Shown here piece by piece: positions 1-5,865 of a stretch of DNA of 64,000 nucleotides. The DNA is taken from assembly GCF_002934325.1 (NCBI RefSeq), contig NZ_PTIV01000011.1, forward strand, positions 1 to 64,000, written 5' to 3'. Below the pieces are notes generated by a model, which was given only the letters and a program-made list of their open reading frames with translations, was not told the origin of the DNA and did not search any database. Within the stretch, counting starts at the first letter, position 1, and every line of letters starts with the position of its first letter. This DNA is from Marinobacter persicus (GTDB taxonomy: Bacteria; Pseudomonadota; Gammaproteobacteria; Pseudomonadales; Oleiphilaceae). Both the position numbers and the translations under genes were made by a program.

Positions 1-110
1 CTGGCGTAGCCAATGTTCTCTTGTTTGCAAAATTGCGAAGCCGAGAGGCCGCTGGCGCACTGCTGATCAACCAGGGTCTGCCACTGTTCTGGAGTACGGT
101 GCTTTCTCAT
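1..110 (-). CDS. tnpA: IS66-family accessory protein TnpA, N-terminal part (cut by window edge)
   Basis: The ATG at 110 opens a frame of 36 complete codons up to the window edge. The visible peptide starts MRKHRTPEQWQTLVDQ and continues with an ASGLSASQFCK-type helix-turn-helix stretch, which is the pattern of IS66 ORF1 (TnpA) proteins: a Trp-Gln region followed by a SGLS..FC helix. In these elements TnpA and TnpB are small accessory proteins upstream of the DDE transposase TnpC. The rest of the element is not in the window, so integrity cannot be judged. Confidence 0.75.
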   Translation of the reverse strand, partial: MRKHRTPEQWQTLVDQQCASGLSASQFCKQENIGYA

Positions 111-114
111 AGGG

Positions 115-144
115 GTAACCTCATGCTGGGAAATGTGAGGTTAC
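115..144. repeat. 9-bp perfect inverted repeat in the IS66 tnpA leader
   Basis: GTAACCTCA at 115-123 pairs with TGAGGTTAC at 136-144 around a 12-base loop. It lies between the IS end (195) and the tnpA start codon (110), with 4 bases between stem and ATG. A hairpin here would mask or present the tnpA ribosome-binding region. Function is inferred from position only. Confidence 0.5.
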
Positions 145-195
145 TGTAGGGCGAATTTCAGCAGGGCGGCAGAACGTCGTGGAATGGACGCTTAC

Positions 196-261
196 GAGCA
201 TCGGAACGTCTTGATGGGACAGCTTCCTTGCAATCAACCTCTCTGTTTCAAACAATGGCAC
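196..261 (-). pseudogene. Fourth cassette: GNAT acetyltransferase start, disrupted by IS66
   Basis: GTG at 261 follows a GGGAGAG ribosome-binding sequence and lies 15 bases past the attC core box at 276-282. It reads (V)PLFETERLIARKLSHQDVP, the ETERL.-R.L...D opening typical of RimJ/RimL-type N-acetyltransferases of the GNAT fold. After 22 codons the frame runs into the IS66 terminal repeat at 195, so this copy cannot make a full protein. The remainder presumably lies on the far side of the element. Assignment rests on a short N-terminal motif and is tentative. Confidence 0.55.
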
Positions 262-275
262 TCATCTCTCCCTGT

Positions 276-362
276 GCATAACGCGAAAATTCAGCGGCGC
301 GCTTTAGCGCGTCCGGTGGAGTGGCCGAAGGCCACGGAACGAACTGCAATGCCTGGTTATGT
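276..362 (-). repeat. attC: attC-like recombination site of cassette 3
   Basis: The 87-base site runs, on the - strand, from ACATAAC (362-356, overlapping the cassette-3 stop codon) to the core box GTTATGC (282-276). Internal palindromic parts include gcgcgctttagcgc and gtggccgaaggccac. The segment CGTCCGGTGGA is shared with the attC at 1098-1182, indicating related sites. Recombination would occur between G and TT of the GTTATGC box. Confidence 0.75.
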
Positions 363-677
363 GGGAAACGCATCGTTCTGAGTTTGTTCTGCTGGCTTAG
401 CCACTGCTTCGAATGCCCCACCACTGCCATGATAAGTTTCAGCATGGAGATTGAACCATTGCCCACAAGCCGGACAACTGAAATAGTTGTTCACGAAGTC
501 TCCCCAGCCGCCCCCATGGGCAATAGACTTAAACGGGTCACCCCAGGCACCAGCCCCTTCGTATTGTAGGACGCCTGCTTCTATGGCTGAGGCGGCCGTT
601 ATGATTGCTTTGGAAAGATCATCGGGCCGCTTGATCTGTTTCGGCTGAACCGCCTGTTCACAATGTTTGCAGGTCAT
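357..677 (-). CDS. Cassette 3: small CxxC/CxxC protein of unknown function
   Basis: This 106-residue protein starts at ATG 677, seven bases past an AAGGAG box and just inside the cassette boundary; an upstream ATG at 707 would lie within the attC site and is rejected. It has an N-terminal C-K-H-C pair (residues 3-6) and a central C-P-A-C pair in a YFSCPACGQWF context, suggesting one zinc-binding ribbon built from two knuckles. A glycine/aromatic-rich stretch (WGDPF...GGGWGDF) lies between them. No signal peptide or membrane segment is seen. I do not recognise a named family. Its stop codon overlaps the attC box, as is common in compact cassettes. Confidence 0.75.
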   Translation of the reverse strand: MTCKHCEQAVQPKQIKRPDDLSKAIITAASAIEAGVLQYEGAGAWGDPFKSIAHGGGWGDFVNNYFSCPACGQWFNLHAETYHGSGGAFEAVAKPAEQTQNDAFPT

Positions 678-689
678 GGGCTCCTTTCC

Positions 690-737
690 ACGTAACGCCG
701 CCATCACGCGCTTGTCGCGTGCATGGCCTTGTTAACT
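690..737 (-). repeat. attC: attC-like recombination site of cassette 2 (short)
   Basis: On the - strand the site runs from AGTTAAC (737-731, overlapping the cassette-2 stop) to GTTACGT (696-690). At about 48 bases it is shorter than most attC sites. It contains the small hairpin acgcgcttgtcgcgt. Position between two ORFs and the paired core boxes support it. Its short length makes activity less certain. Confidence 0.6.
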
Positions 738-1082
738 GATGCTTTCCTGGTAGTCCTCAAACTCCCAGTTAAGCTGCCTACACAATTTTCTTGCAACCAC
801 ATCCCAAGATTCTCCGCCACACTGCATGAGGTATTGCTGCAAAGCCTGCTCTACGGCCTTCCACTCAAATGAACCAACCAGGAGCGTCCCTTTGAGCCAC
901 GTAGCGCCTGAATTCCGTTCAAATGCTTTGGGCGTGCATACTTCAAACGAGAACACATCGGCACCCTCGGAATCAGGTGGCCCTATCTCAGCCTCTATTA
1001 GCACCCGGCAATCATCGGGGGCCGGGGGAATGCTCTCAGCGTCCAGATCCGGGCTCATCAAGCTTTTAAGTTTGGGGATCAC
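732..1082 (-). CDS. Cassette 2: Imm8-like immunity protein
   Basis: A 116-residue protein read from GTG 1082, nine bases after GAAGGA. The frame stays open upstream to an ATG at 1130, but that lies inside the attC site and would not be part of the cassette. The sequence opens (V)IPKLKSLMSPDLDAES, then shows IGPPDSEGADVFSFEVCTPK. SPD[IL]D near the start and IGP...G...F.F.VCTPK in the middle are the features I associate with Imm8 family immunity proteins of polymorphic toxin systems. No cognate toxin is in the window. If correct, it would neutralise a toxin from a neighbouring cell. Family assignment is from memory of the motif, so moderate confidence. Confidence 0.6.
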   Translation of the reverse strand: MIPKLKSLMSPDLDAESIPPAPDDCRVLIEAEIGPPDSEGADVFSFEVCTPKAFERNSGATWLKGTLLVGSFEWKAVEQALQQYLMQCGGESWDVVARKLCRQLNWEFEDYQESIS

Positions 1083-1097
1083 CTCATCGTTTCCTTC

Positions 1098-1182
1098 AGT
1101 TAACGCCAGCCATAAACGGCGCCCTGACAAGGGCGTCCGGTGGAGGCCGAAGGCCGGAACGTATTTGATGGCATTGTTAGAA
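1098..1182 (-). repeat. attC: attC-like recombination site of cassette 1
   Basis: The 85-base site runs on the - strand from TTCTAAC (1182-1176), two bases after the cassette-1 stop, to core box GTTAACT (1104-1098). Inside are palindromes such as ggccttcggcc and gccc-ttgtca-gggc. It shares the block CGTCCGGTGGA and the GGCCGAAGGCC centre with the site at 276-362. Confidence 0.75.
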
Positions 1183-1184
1183 AC

Positions 1185-1487
1185 CTACAAAGCAACGTCA
1201 TGATGATGGACGGTTTCCTCGTAGTGTGACATGAGCGCCTTTACCTGTTCCGGGACGACAGCCTGCTCGAAATTTGGACCAGCAAAGTTTTTTACGGCGT
1301 CGAGAGATTCAAACCAGAATATAGTTGTGAATTCCACGTTTTCATCAGCTTCGCGTCGCAGTAGGTTGGTACTGACGTACCCCTCAACCCCCTGGGTAAC
1401 TTTTGGCAGAACAGTATTCTTGAAAAGCTCCTCGTAGACCGAGGCATTTTCGTGAGTGGTCCATCCTTTCCAAATTCGAGCAATCAC
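1185..1487 (-). CDS. Cassette 1: small ABM-fold (antibiotic biosynthesis monooxygenase-like) protein
   Basis: A 100-residue protein starting at GTG 1487, shortly after a GGGAGAG ribosome-binding sequence and 18 bases from the attI core. The sequence begins (V)IARIWKGWTTHENASVYEEL and ends in a His-rich tail (EETVHHHDV). The I-A-R-I-W-x-G-W start followed by one alpha/beta repeat of about 95 residues matches the dimeric ferredoxin-like ABM fold of small monooxygenases and stress proteins. Substrate cannot be predicted. As the cassette nearest attI it should be the best expressed. Confidence 0.65.
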   Translation of the reverse strand: MIARIWKGWTTHENASVYEELFKNTVLPKVTQGVEGYVSTNLLRREADENVEFTTIFWFESLDAVKNFAGPNFEQAVVPEQVKALMSHYEETVHHHDVAL

Positions 1488-1504
1488 CTCGATCTCTCCC
1501 TGAT

Positions 1505-1522
1505 TTCTAACAGCTAATTATA
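1505..1522 (-). other. attI: attI-like core box with adjacent TATAAT hexamer (candidate cassette promoter -10)
   Basis: On the - strand GTTAGAA (1511-1505) sits at the junction between the intI leader and the first cassette, where the attI recombination core is expected. Eleven to six bases before it is a perfect TATAAT (1522-1517). A convincing -35 hexamer is not visible at 16-18 bases upstream, so the promoter part is weak. The full extent of attI toward intI is not defined. Confidence 0.55.
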
Positions 1523-1851
1523 CGAACCCGTTCATCTTTCACGCATTCGCATAATTCCAGAATTTTCCGGGGAGAACCGGAAAGGCATTCCTGAAGGGAA
1601 ACAGCCACATAACTCCAATCCACCACGGCTACCGCAGGAGTTATGCGCCCTGTTTTGAGCCACCCCTGCTCACGTTCTTGGGCGTATAACTCCGCCCGAC
1701 TCCTTTGCTGTTTCCAACCTTATCAGAAGGTTATCGCGATTTCCCGGGTCTTTTGCGAATCCGTTCGTATAACTCCGCCTGCAGTCCTGGGTTGACAACT
1801 GCCTGGCACGATATACTGTATATCCATACACACAAAAGGAGAGCCCCGGAT
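1512..1851. other. attI-intI leader with reiterated ATAACTCC boxes
   Basis: This 340-base gene-free stretch holds CGTATAACTCCGCC twice as a direct repeat (1683-1696, 1766-1779). It also has an inverted pair ACATAACTCC (1607-1616) and GGAGTTATGC (1637-1646), and TTATACGAAC (1518-1527) as the inverse of GTTCGTATAA (1764-1773). Several boxes contain a YAAC or GTTR core like integrase-binding sites, and ACATAAC/GTTATGC are identical to the outer boxes of the attC at 276-362. The right end carries the intI promoter. A role in integrase binding is inferred. Confidence 0.55.
1792..1833 (+). promoter_or_regulatory. intI promoter with LexA-type SOS box
   Basis: TTGACA (1792-1797) is followed after 16 bases by TACTGT (1814-1819) as a possible -10. 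The latter begins TACTGTATATCCATACACAA (1814-1833), which matches the LexA consensus TACTGTATAT-N4-ACAGTA on the left half and partly (ACA) on the right. LexA boxes overlapping the intI promoter are established for many integrons. The box ends 18 bases before the intI start, so repressor binding would block transcription until DNA damage. Confidence 0.7.
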
Positions 1852-2838
1852 ATGGACATCCGCACGCCCATTCCCCCGCAATCCACCCGCTTTCTGGATC
1901 GTCTCCGCAATTTCATTCGCCTGCGAGGTCTGGCCTACAAAACGGAACAAACCTACGTGTTCTGGATTAAACGTTTTATCCGCTTCCACGGCCGCCGGCA
2001 CCCGGAAACCATGGGCACCGCCGAGGTAGAAGCATTTCTATCGCACTTGGTACTGCAAGCCAACGTCAGTGTTGGCACGCAAAGGGTTGCCCTAAATTCA
2101 CTGATCTTTCTGTACCGCGAATTTCTCGGCACTCCGATTGAAGATCTCCAGTATGAAAAGTCCAGAAAACCCAAAAAGCTGCCAGTGGTGTTTAGCCCGG
2201 AAGAGGCAGCCAGCGCCATTGGCAACCTGGAAGGTGAATACAAACTGATTGCCATGCTGATTTACGGCGCAGGTCTGCGCATCAATGAAGTGCTTCGACT
2301 ACGCGTGAAGGATGTGGACTTTGGCATGCAGCAGCTCATTGTCCGGGATGGCAAGGGCGGTAAAGACCGAATCACTTTATTACCAGATCGCCTTGTAGGG
2401 CCATTACAGCAGCAAATCAATGCCGCCCTTCATCTTCACAAGGCGGACCTGGCTCGTGGTTTTGGCTCGGTCTATATGCCGGCAGGACTTGCCCAAAAAT
2501 ATCCCAGCGCCAGCCAGGAACCGGACTGGCAGTATGTATTCCCTGCTCCAGACTTATCGGTTGATCCCCGCTCAGGCGTTAAAAGGCGGCACCACATGCT
2601 GGATCGCACAGTCCAGAAGCATTTCCGAATCGCCATCCGGGCAGCTGGCATTCGCAAGCCGGCAGGCAGCCATACTTTTCGGCACAGTTTTGCTACCAGA
2701 CTGCTGGAGGCGGGGTATGACCTGCGCACAATCCAGAAATTGCTGGGCCATTCCGACGTACGCACCACAGAGATCTACACCCACGTAGTCCGAAAAGGTG
2801 GTTTTGGTGTACGCAGCCCGGTTGATGAGGCTTTCTAA
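1852..2838 (+). CDS. intI: Integron integrase IntI (tyrosine recombinase)
   Basis: This 328-residue enzyme inserts and excises gene cassettes by recombining attI and attC. Start ATG 1852 follows AAAGGAGAG; the frame is open upstream but crosses the promoter. An N-terminal SAM-like DNA-binding domain (about 12-100) precedes the catalytic domain. Visible catalytic residues are Arg143 (GLRINE), Lys171 (GGKDR), His274 and Arg277 (HTFRHSFAT), His300 (LLGHSD) and the nucleophile Tyr309 (TEIYTHV). Residues about 192-232 (HKADLARGFG...VFPA) are the extra segment found in IntI but not XerC/D. No frameshift or missing motif is seen, so it is probably active. Confidence 0.93.
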   Translation: MDIRTPIPPQSTRFLDRLRNFIRLRGLAYKTEQTYVFWIKRFIRFHGRRHPETMGTAEVEAFLSHLVLQANVSVGTQRVALNSLIFLYREFLGTPIEDLQYEKSRKPKKLPVVFSPEEAASAIGNLEGEYKLIAMLIYGAGLRINEVLRLRVKDVDFGMQQLIVRDGKGGKDRITLLPDRLVGPLQQQINAALHLHKADLARGFGSVYMPAGLAQKYPSASQEPDWQYVFPAPDLSVDPRSGVKRRHHMLDRTVQKHFRIAIRAAGIRKPAGSHTFRHSFATRLLEAGYDLRTIQKLLGHSDVRTTEIYTHVVRKGGFGVRSPVDEAF

Positions 2839-2920
2839 TCGCTGGAAGCGCAGGGCCCACAAAATGACAGAGCGAGCATTTGCCTATAACCTTAGTGGGT
2901 CAACGTAGGGATACTTTTAC

Positions 2921-4684
2921 ATGCACCGGCACTGGCTGCTCAGCCTCCTTTTGATTATTGCGAACTTTGCGGGCCAGGCTCTGGCCCAAACCGGTGATGG
3001 GGGCCCTTCTGTACCGGTTCTGGATGTTCGTACGGTGCATGAAAGCGCAATCACGGATCAGGTTGCCTTTGTTGTGGAAAAGGGAACCACGCTCTCTGTT
3101 GACGAACTCCAGTCGCTGATTCGGGAAAACCCCGCCGTTCTGCAATACACCAAAACCAGTGTACTGGCCCGGGGCATCGATTCCGGGGCGATCTGGCTCG
3201 TGGCGATGGTGCTCAACCCCACCAACGAAAGCGTGTTACGGCGAGTGTCGGTGCGTACGGGCTGGCTGGAGCGGGTCGATTTCTTTTTTGTGCCCTCCGG
3301 GCGCCGGCCTCAACAGTTTGTGAGTGGCGATGCCCTTCCCCTGAATCAGCGCTCCATCCCCAAGCGCATTGCCAGTGCCGATTTTTCGTTTGAACCCGGC
3401 GAGACTCAGTTGCTGGTTCGAGTGGAGACGGCCGATCCCATGGTTGCTCCGCTGTACATGTCCACTATGGCCATCAGCCAGGACCACGAGCAGTTCGAGA
3501 CAGTATTCTACAGCTTTGTCTATGGCGTCATGTTTGCGTTATCGGCGCTTACGTTGATGCTGTTCCTGGTTATCCGCAAGCCGCGCTACCTGAGTTATTC
3601 GCTTTACACAGGCAGCTTTGTGGCCATGACGGCCTCTTACAACGGCATCGGCATGGCGCTCCTCTGGCCCGACGCCACTGCCTGGCAACAGTGGGCACCA
3701 CCGTTACTGATGCTGTGTTTCACCAGCTCCGGGCTGGTGTTTGCCATGAACTTCCTTAATACCCGCCACCACAGGCCGCTACTGCATCGTGGCATTCAAG
3801 CAATCATCCTGGGGTATTTTGCGCTACTCAGTGTTTTCTTCGTTCTGGGCAACCAGGGGCATGCTCTGAAGCTGGCGTTTGTGGTGGTGCCGATATTCAG
3901 CGGCCTGATGCTCTATATGGGCATATCAAGCTGGATGGGGGGCAATCAGTCCGCACGCTACTTCATGTTCGGCACATTACTTTCGGCGATTGGGGCATCG
4001 ATTACGGCGTTAACGGTGGCAGGCCTTGTACCTTACACCAAGCTCGGCTTCTACGCGGTGGATATCGGTATGGTGGGGGACGCTCTGCTGCTCATGCTGG
4101 CCCTGGCCGACCTGGTGCGCAAGAACGAGGAAGCCCGGTTAATCGCCGAGCGGACCGCAAGGATTGATCTGCTGACCGGGCTTAACAACCGCCGGGGGTT
4201 TCTGCCGGTTGCCGAGTCACTGTGGAACCTGGTTAGCCGCCAACACCGGCCCATCTGCGTGGTCATGGCGGACATTGATCATTTCAAGGACATTAATGAT
4301 CAATACGGCCATGCCACGGGCGATAAGGTGTTGAAAGCCATCGCCAGCGAACTCGACCGTTCTTCCCGCGAGAGTGATATTCTGGCCCGTTGGGGCGGTG
4401 AGGAATTCATGCTTTTGTTGCCGGAAACCGATGAAGCGGAAGCCTTCCAGGTGGTTGAACGTTTTCGCCGCAACGTTGAGCAACTGGTGGTCAAAGACCG
4501 GGGCAATGAGATTCGGTGCACCATCAGCGCCGGAATCGCTGGCCGAGACGCCACTCACATCACCCTGAACCAGGTCATTATCAGAGCCGATGAAAGGCTC
4601 TACCAGGCCAAAGTGCAGGGCCGCAACCAGACCTGCTTCAACACCCCTCCAGATCTGCCTGATGAAGCCCTTGCTCAGGCATGA
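2921..4684 (+). CDS. 7TMR-DISM membrane diguanylate cyclase (GGDEF)
   Basis: 587 residues. A cleavable signal peptide (about 1-23, ending AQA-LAQ-like) leads to a periplasmic 7TMR-DISM extracellular sensor region (about 35-190). About seven membrane helices (about 195-400) and a cytoplasmic GGDEF domain (about 415-580) follow. The active-site motif is GGEEF at 492-496, and the product-inhibition I-site RESD lies at 483-486, five residues upstream, so an active, feedback-inhibited c-di-GMP synthase is predicted. The ligand sensed is unknown; carbohydrate-like molecules are typical for DISM domains. It is monocistronic between intI and a convergent yrhK-like gene. Ribosome-binding AGGGA precedes the ATG by nine bases. 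Confidence 0.88.
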   Translation: MHRHWLLSLLLIIANFAGQALAQTGDGGPSVPVLDVRTVHESAITDQVAFVVEKGTTLSVDELQSLIRENPAVLQYTKTSVLARGIDSGAIWLVAMVLNPTNESVLRRVSVRTGWLERVDFFFVPSGRRPQQFVSGDALPLNQRSIPKRIASADFSFEPGETQLLVRVETADPMVAPLYMSTMAISQDHEQFETVFYSFVYGVMFALSALTLMLFLVIRKPRYLSYSLYTGSFVAMTASYNGIGMALLWPDATAWQQWAPPLLMLCFTSSGLVFAMNFLNTRHHRPLLHRGIQAIILGYFALLSVFFVLGNQGHALKLAFVVVPIFSGLMLYMGISSWMGGNQSARYFMFGTLLSAIGASITALTVAGLVPYTKLGFYAVDIGMVGDALLLMLALADLVRKNEEARLIAERTARIDLLTGLNNRRGFLPVAESLWNLVSRQHRPICVVMADIDHFKDINDQYGHATGDKVLKAIASELDRSSRESDILARWGGEEFMLLLPETDEAEAFQVVERFRRNVEQLVVKDRGNEIRCTISAGIAGRDATHITLNQVIIRADERLYQAKVQGRNQTCFNTPPDLPDEALAQA

Positions 4685-4706
4685 ATAGTGGTGCCCTGAA
4701 AAATGG

Positions 4707-4982
4707 CTAAGACTCCCAGTTACTTTCCGGAATACGCTGTATGTGAATGTGGCTCGCCAGCCGAATGGCGGGGCGTACCAGAAACTGGAAGCTGCCGATG
4801 ATAAACAGCCATATGGCGGCTTTTTCATACTCTGGGAAGAGGAACAGGATGCTGCCAATCAGGAACCAGACGGCGATACAGAAGTCATTGGCAATGCTGA
4901 TCACTTCATACCGCCGCCGTATTACCAGCTCTTCCTTTCCCAGCTTTACCGTCATTGGATTGTCAGCCTGATTCTCAACCAT
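4707..4982 (-). CDS. YrhK-like small membrane protein
   Basis: 91 residues from ATG 4982, placed five bases after AGGGGA. The frame is open back to an ATG at 5129 without a ribosome-binding site, so the shorter start is preferred. The core reads VKLGKEELVIRRRYE, then two hydrophobic helices separated by LFPEYEKAA, then a Arg/His-rich end. This two-helix layout with a RRRYE N-terminal patch matches YrhK domain proteins, whose function is unknown. It converges on the diguanylate cyclase gene and diverges from imuA. Confidence 0.65.
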   Translation of the reverse strand: MVENQADNPMTVKLGKEELVIRRRYEVISIANDFCIAVWFLIGSILFLFPEYEKAAIWLFIIGSFQFLVRPAIRLASHIHIQRIPESNWES

Positions 4983-5137
4983 GAAATCCCCTGTTCCACG
5001 TTTTGAAGAAGCAGCGAGGCCCGCCAGCGCGTAGCCAGGATCACTGGCTTTGCCCTCGCCATTTCTGGTTCTTTTTAAAAAGTGGTCTCGGACCTCAGCT
5101 TTATCAACCCATCCTTGCAATCCGGTCATTTTCGAAA

Positions 5138-5157
5138 TACTGTATATTTAAACAGTA
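5138..5157. promoter_or_regulatory. Perfect LexA (SOS) box upstream of imuA
   Basis: TACTGTATATTTAAACAGTA matches the E. coli-type LexA operator at every conserved base (CTGT-N8-ACAG) and lies 13 bases before the imuA ATG at 5171. It predicts tight repression and damage induction of the imuA-imuB-dnaE2 operon. Confidence 0.9.
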
Positions 5158-5170
5158 TTCGGAGATTGCC

Positions 5171-5860
5171 ATGAGCGAGTTACTGAGCACCCTGCTGCAC
5201 GACGCCCGGGTGTGGCAGGGCCACCGTCACCACAGCACCACACAACCGGCTGAAACCACGGGTTACCAGGCGCTCGACAACCAGCTTGGCGGCCTGGGCT
5301 GGCCCCGTGGGGCGCTCAGCGAATGTCTGCTGGACGCCAGTGGTATCGGCGAATTGCAGCTGGTGATGCCGTTGATGAAGCGCATGACCGAAGCCGGGAA
5401 AACCGTGTTCTGGCTGAACCCGCCCCACACACCCTACGCCCCTGCCCTGGCCCGTGAAGGCGTTGGGCTGGATATCCTCGTGGTGATTCATACCGAAGAC
5501 GCCAGTGATTTCCTGTGGACGCTGGAAAACTGCCTGCGCTCGCCGGTCACCGGGCTGGTGCTGGCCTGGCCGGGCAAGCTGGCCACTCGGGATGTTCGCC
5601 GCCTGCAACTGGCTTCCGAAGCCGGCCAGAATGTCTGCGTGCTGTTCCGGGAGCGCCGGCAGGCCGAGCAGAACTCCCCGGCGGCGTTGCGCCTGGAACT
5701 GGTGCCGGATGAGCAGCAGGCACTGAAAGTGAATGTGCTCAAGCGCCGTGGCAGCTGGTCTGGCCAGCGCTGCACCCTGGCCATGGCCCACCGGGCAGAC
5801 ATCCATGTGCAGAATTCGCCCCGGGTCGTTCAGGGCCCCTGGCCCGTCACCGCACGGTAA
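5171..5860 (+). CDS. imuA: ImuA, SOS mutasome accessory protein
   Basis: 229 residues from ATG 5171, after CGGAG and the LexA box; the frame is open further upstream but that would cross the operator. ImuA is a RecA/SulA-like protein acting with ImuB and DnaE2 in error-prone translesion synthesis. The region TTGYQALDNQLGGLGWPRGA (about 30-49) is the conserved start of the RecA-like core, where the P-loop is degenerate. First gene of a three-gene operon, five bases ahead of imuB. Confidence 0.88.
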   Translation: MSELLSTLLHDARVWQGHRHHSTTQPAETTGYQALDNQLGGLGWPRGALSECLLDASGIGELQLVMPLMKRMTEAGKTVFWLNPPHTPYAPALAREGVGLDILVVIHTEDASDFLWTLENCLRSPVTGLVLAWPGKLATRDVRRLQLASEAGQNVCVLFRERRQAEQNSPAALRLELVPDEQQALKVNVLKRRGSWSGQRCTLAMAHRADIHVQNSPRVVQGPWPVTAR

Positions 5861-5865
5861 TTGTC

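Larger units (their letters stand above)
1..195 (-). mobile_element. IS66-family insertion sequence, left end (element continues beyond window)
   Basis: Read on the - strand the element begins at 195 with GTAAGCGTCC, which matches the GTAAGCG-type terminal inverted repeat of IS66-family elements. About 85 bases further in is the start of an IS66 TnpA-like ORF (110 to 1). Insertion lies inside the acetyltransferase cassette. IS66 elements normally make 8-bp target duplications, so bases 196-203 (gagcatcg) should reappear at the other end outside this window. A perfect 9-bp inverted repeat at 115-123/136-144 sits in the tnpA leader. Confidence 0.8.
196..2838. mobile_element. Chromosomal integron: intI, attI-like site and four-cassette array (interrupted by IS66)
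   Basis: The integrase gene reads to the right. Cassette genes read to the left from the shared attI side, which is the classic divergent layout. attC-like sites at 276-362, 690-737 and 1098-1182 separate the cassettes, and each begins with a box overlapping or following the stop codon of a small ORF and ends with a GTTRRRY-like core box just ahead of the next ORF. The far end of the array is not visible because an IS66-type element is inserted in the fourth cassette at 195/196. Array size beyond the window is unknown. Confidence 0.85.

Noticed and set aside
1083..1130. Upstream ATG for the Imm8-like cassette gene
   Set aside because: It lies inside the preceding attC site and would not travel with the cassette; GTG 1082 has a suitable ribosome-binding site.
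1705..1851. Upstream extension of intI
   Set aside because: The open frame crosses the promoter and LexA box; the ATG at 1852 has a good ribosome-binding site and the family start.
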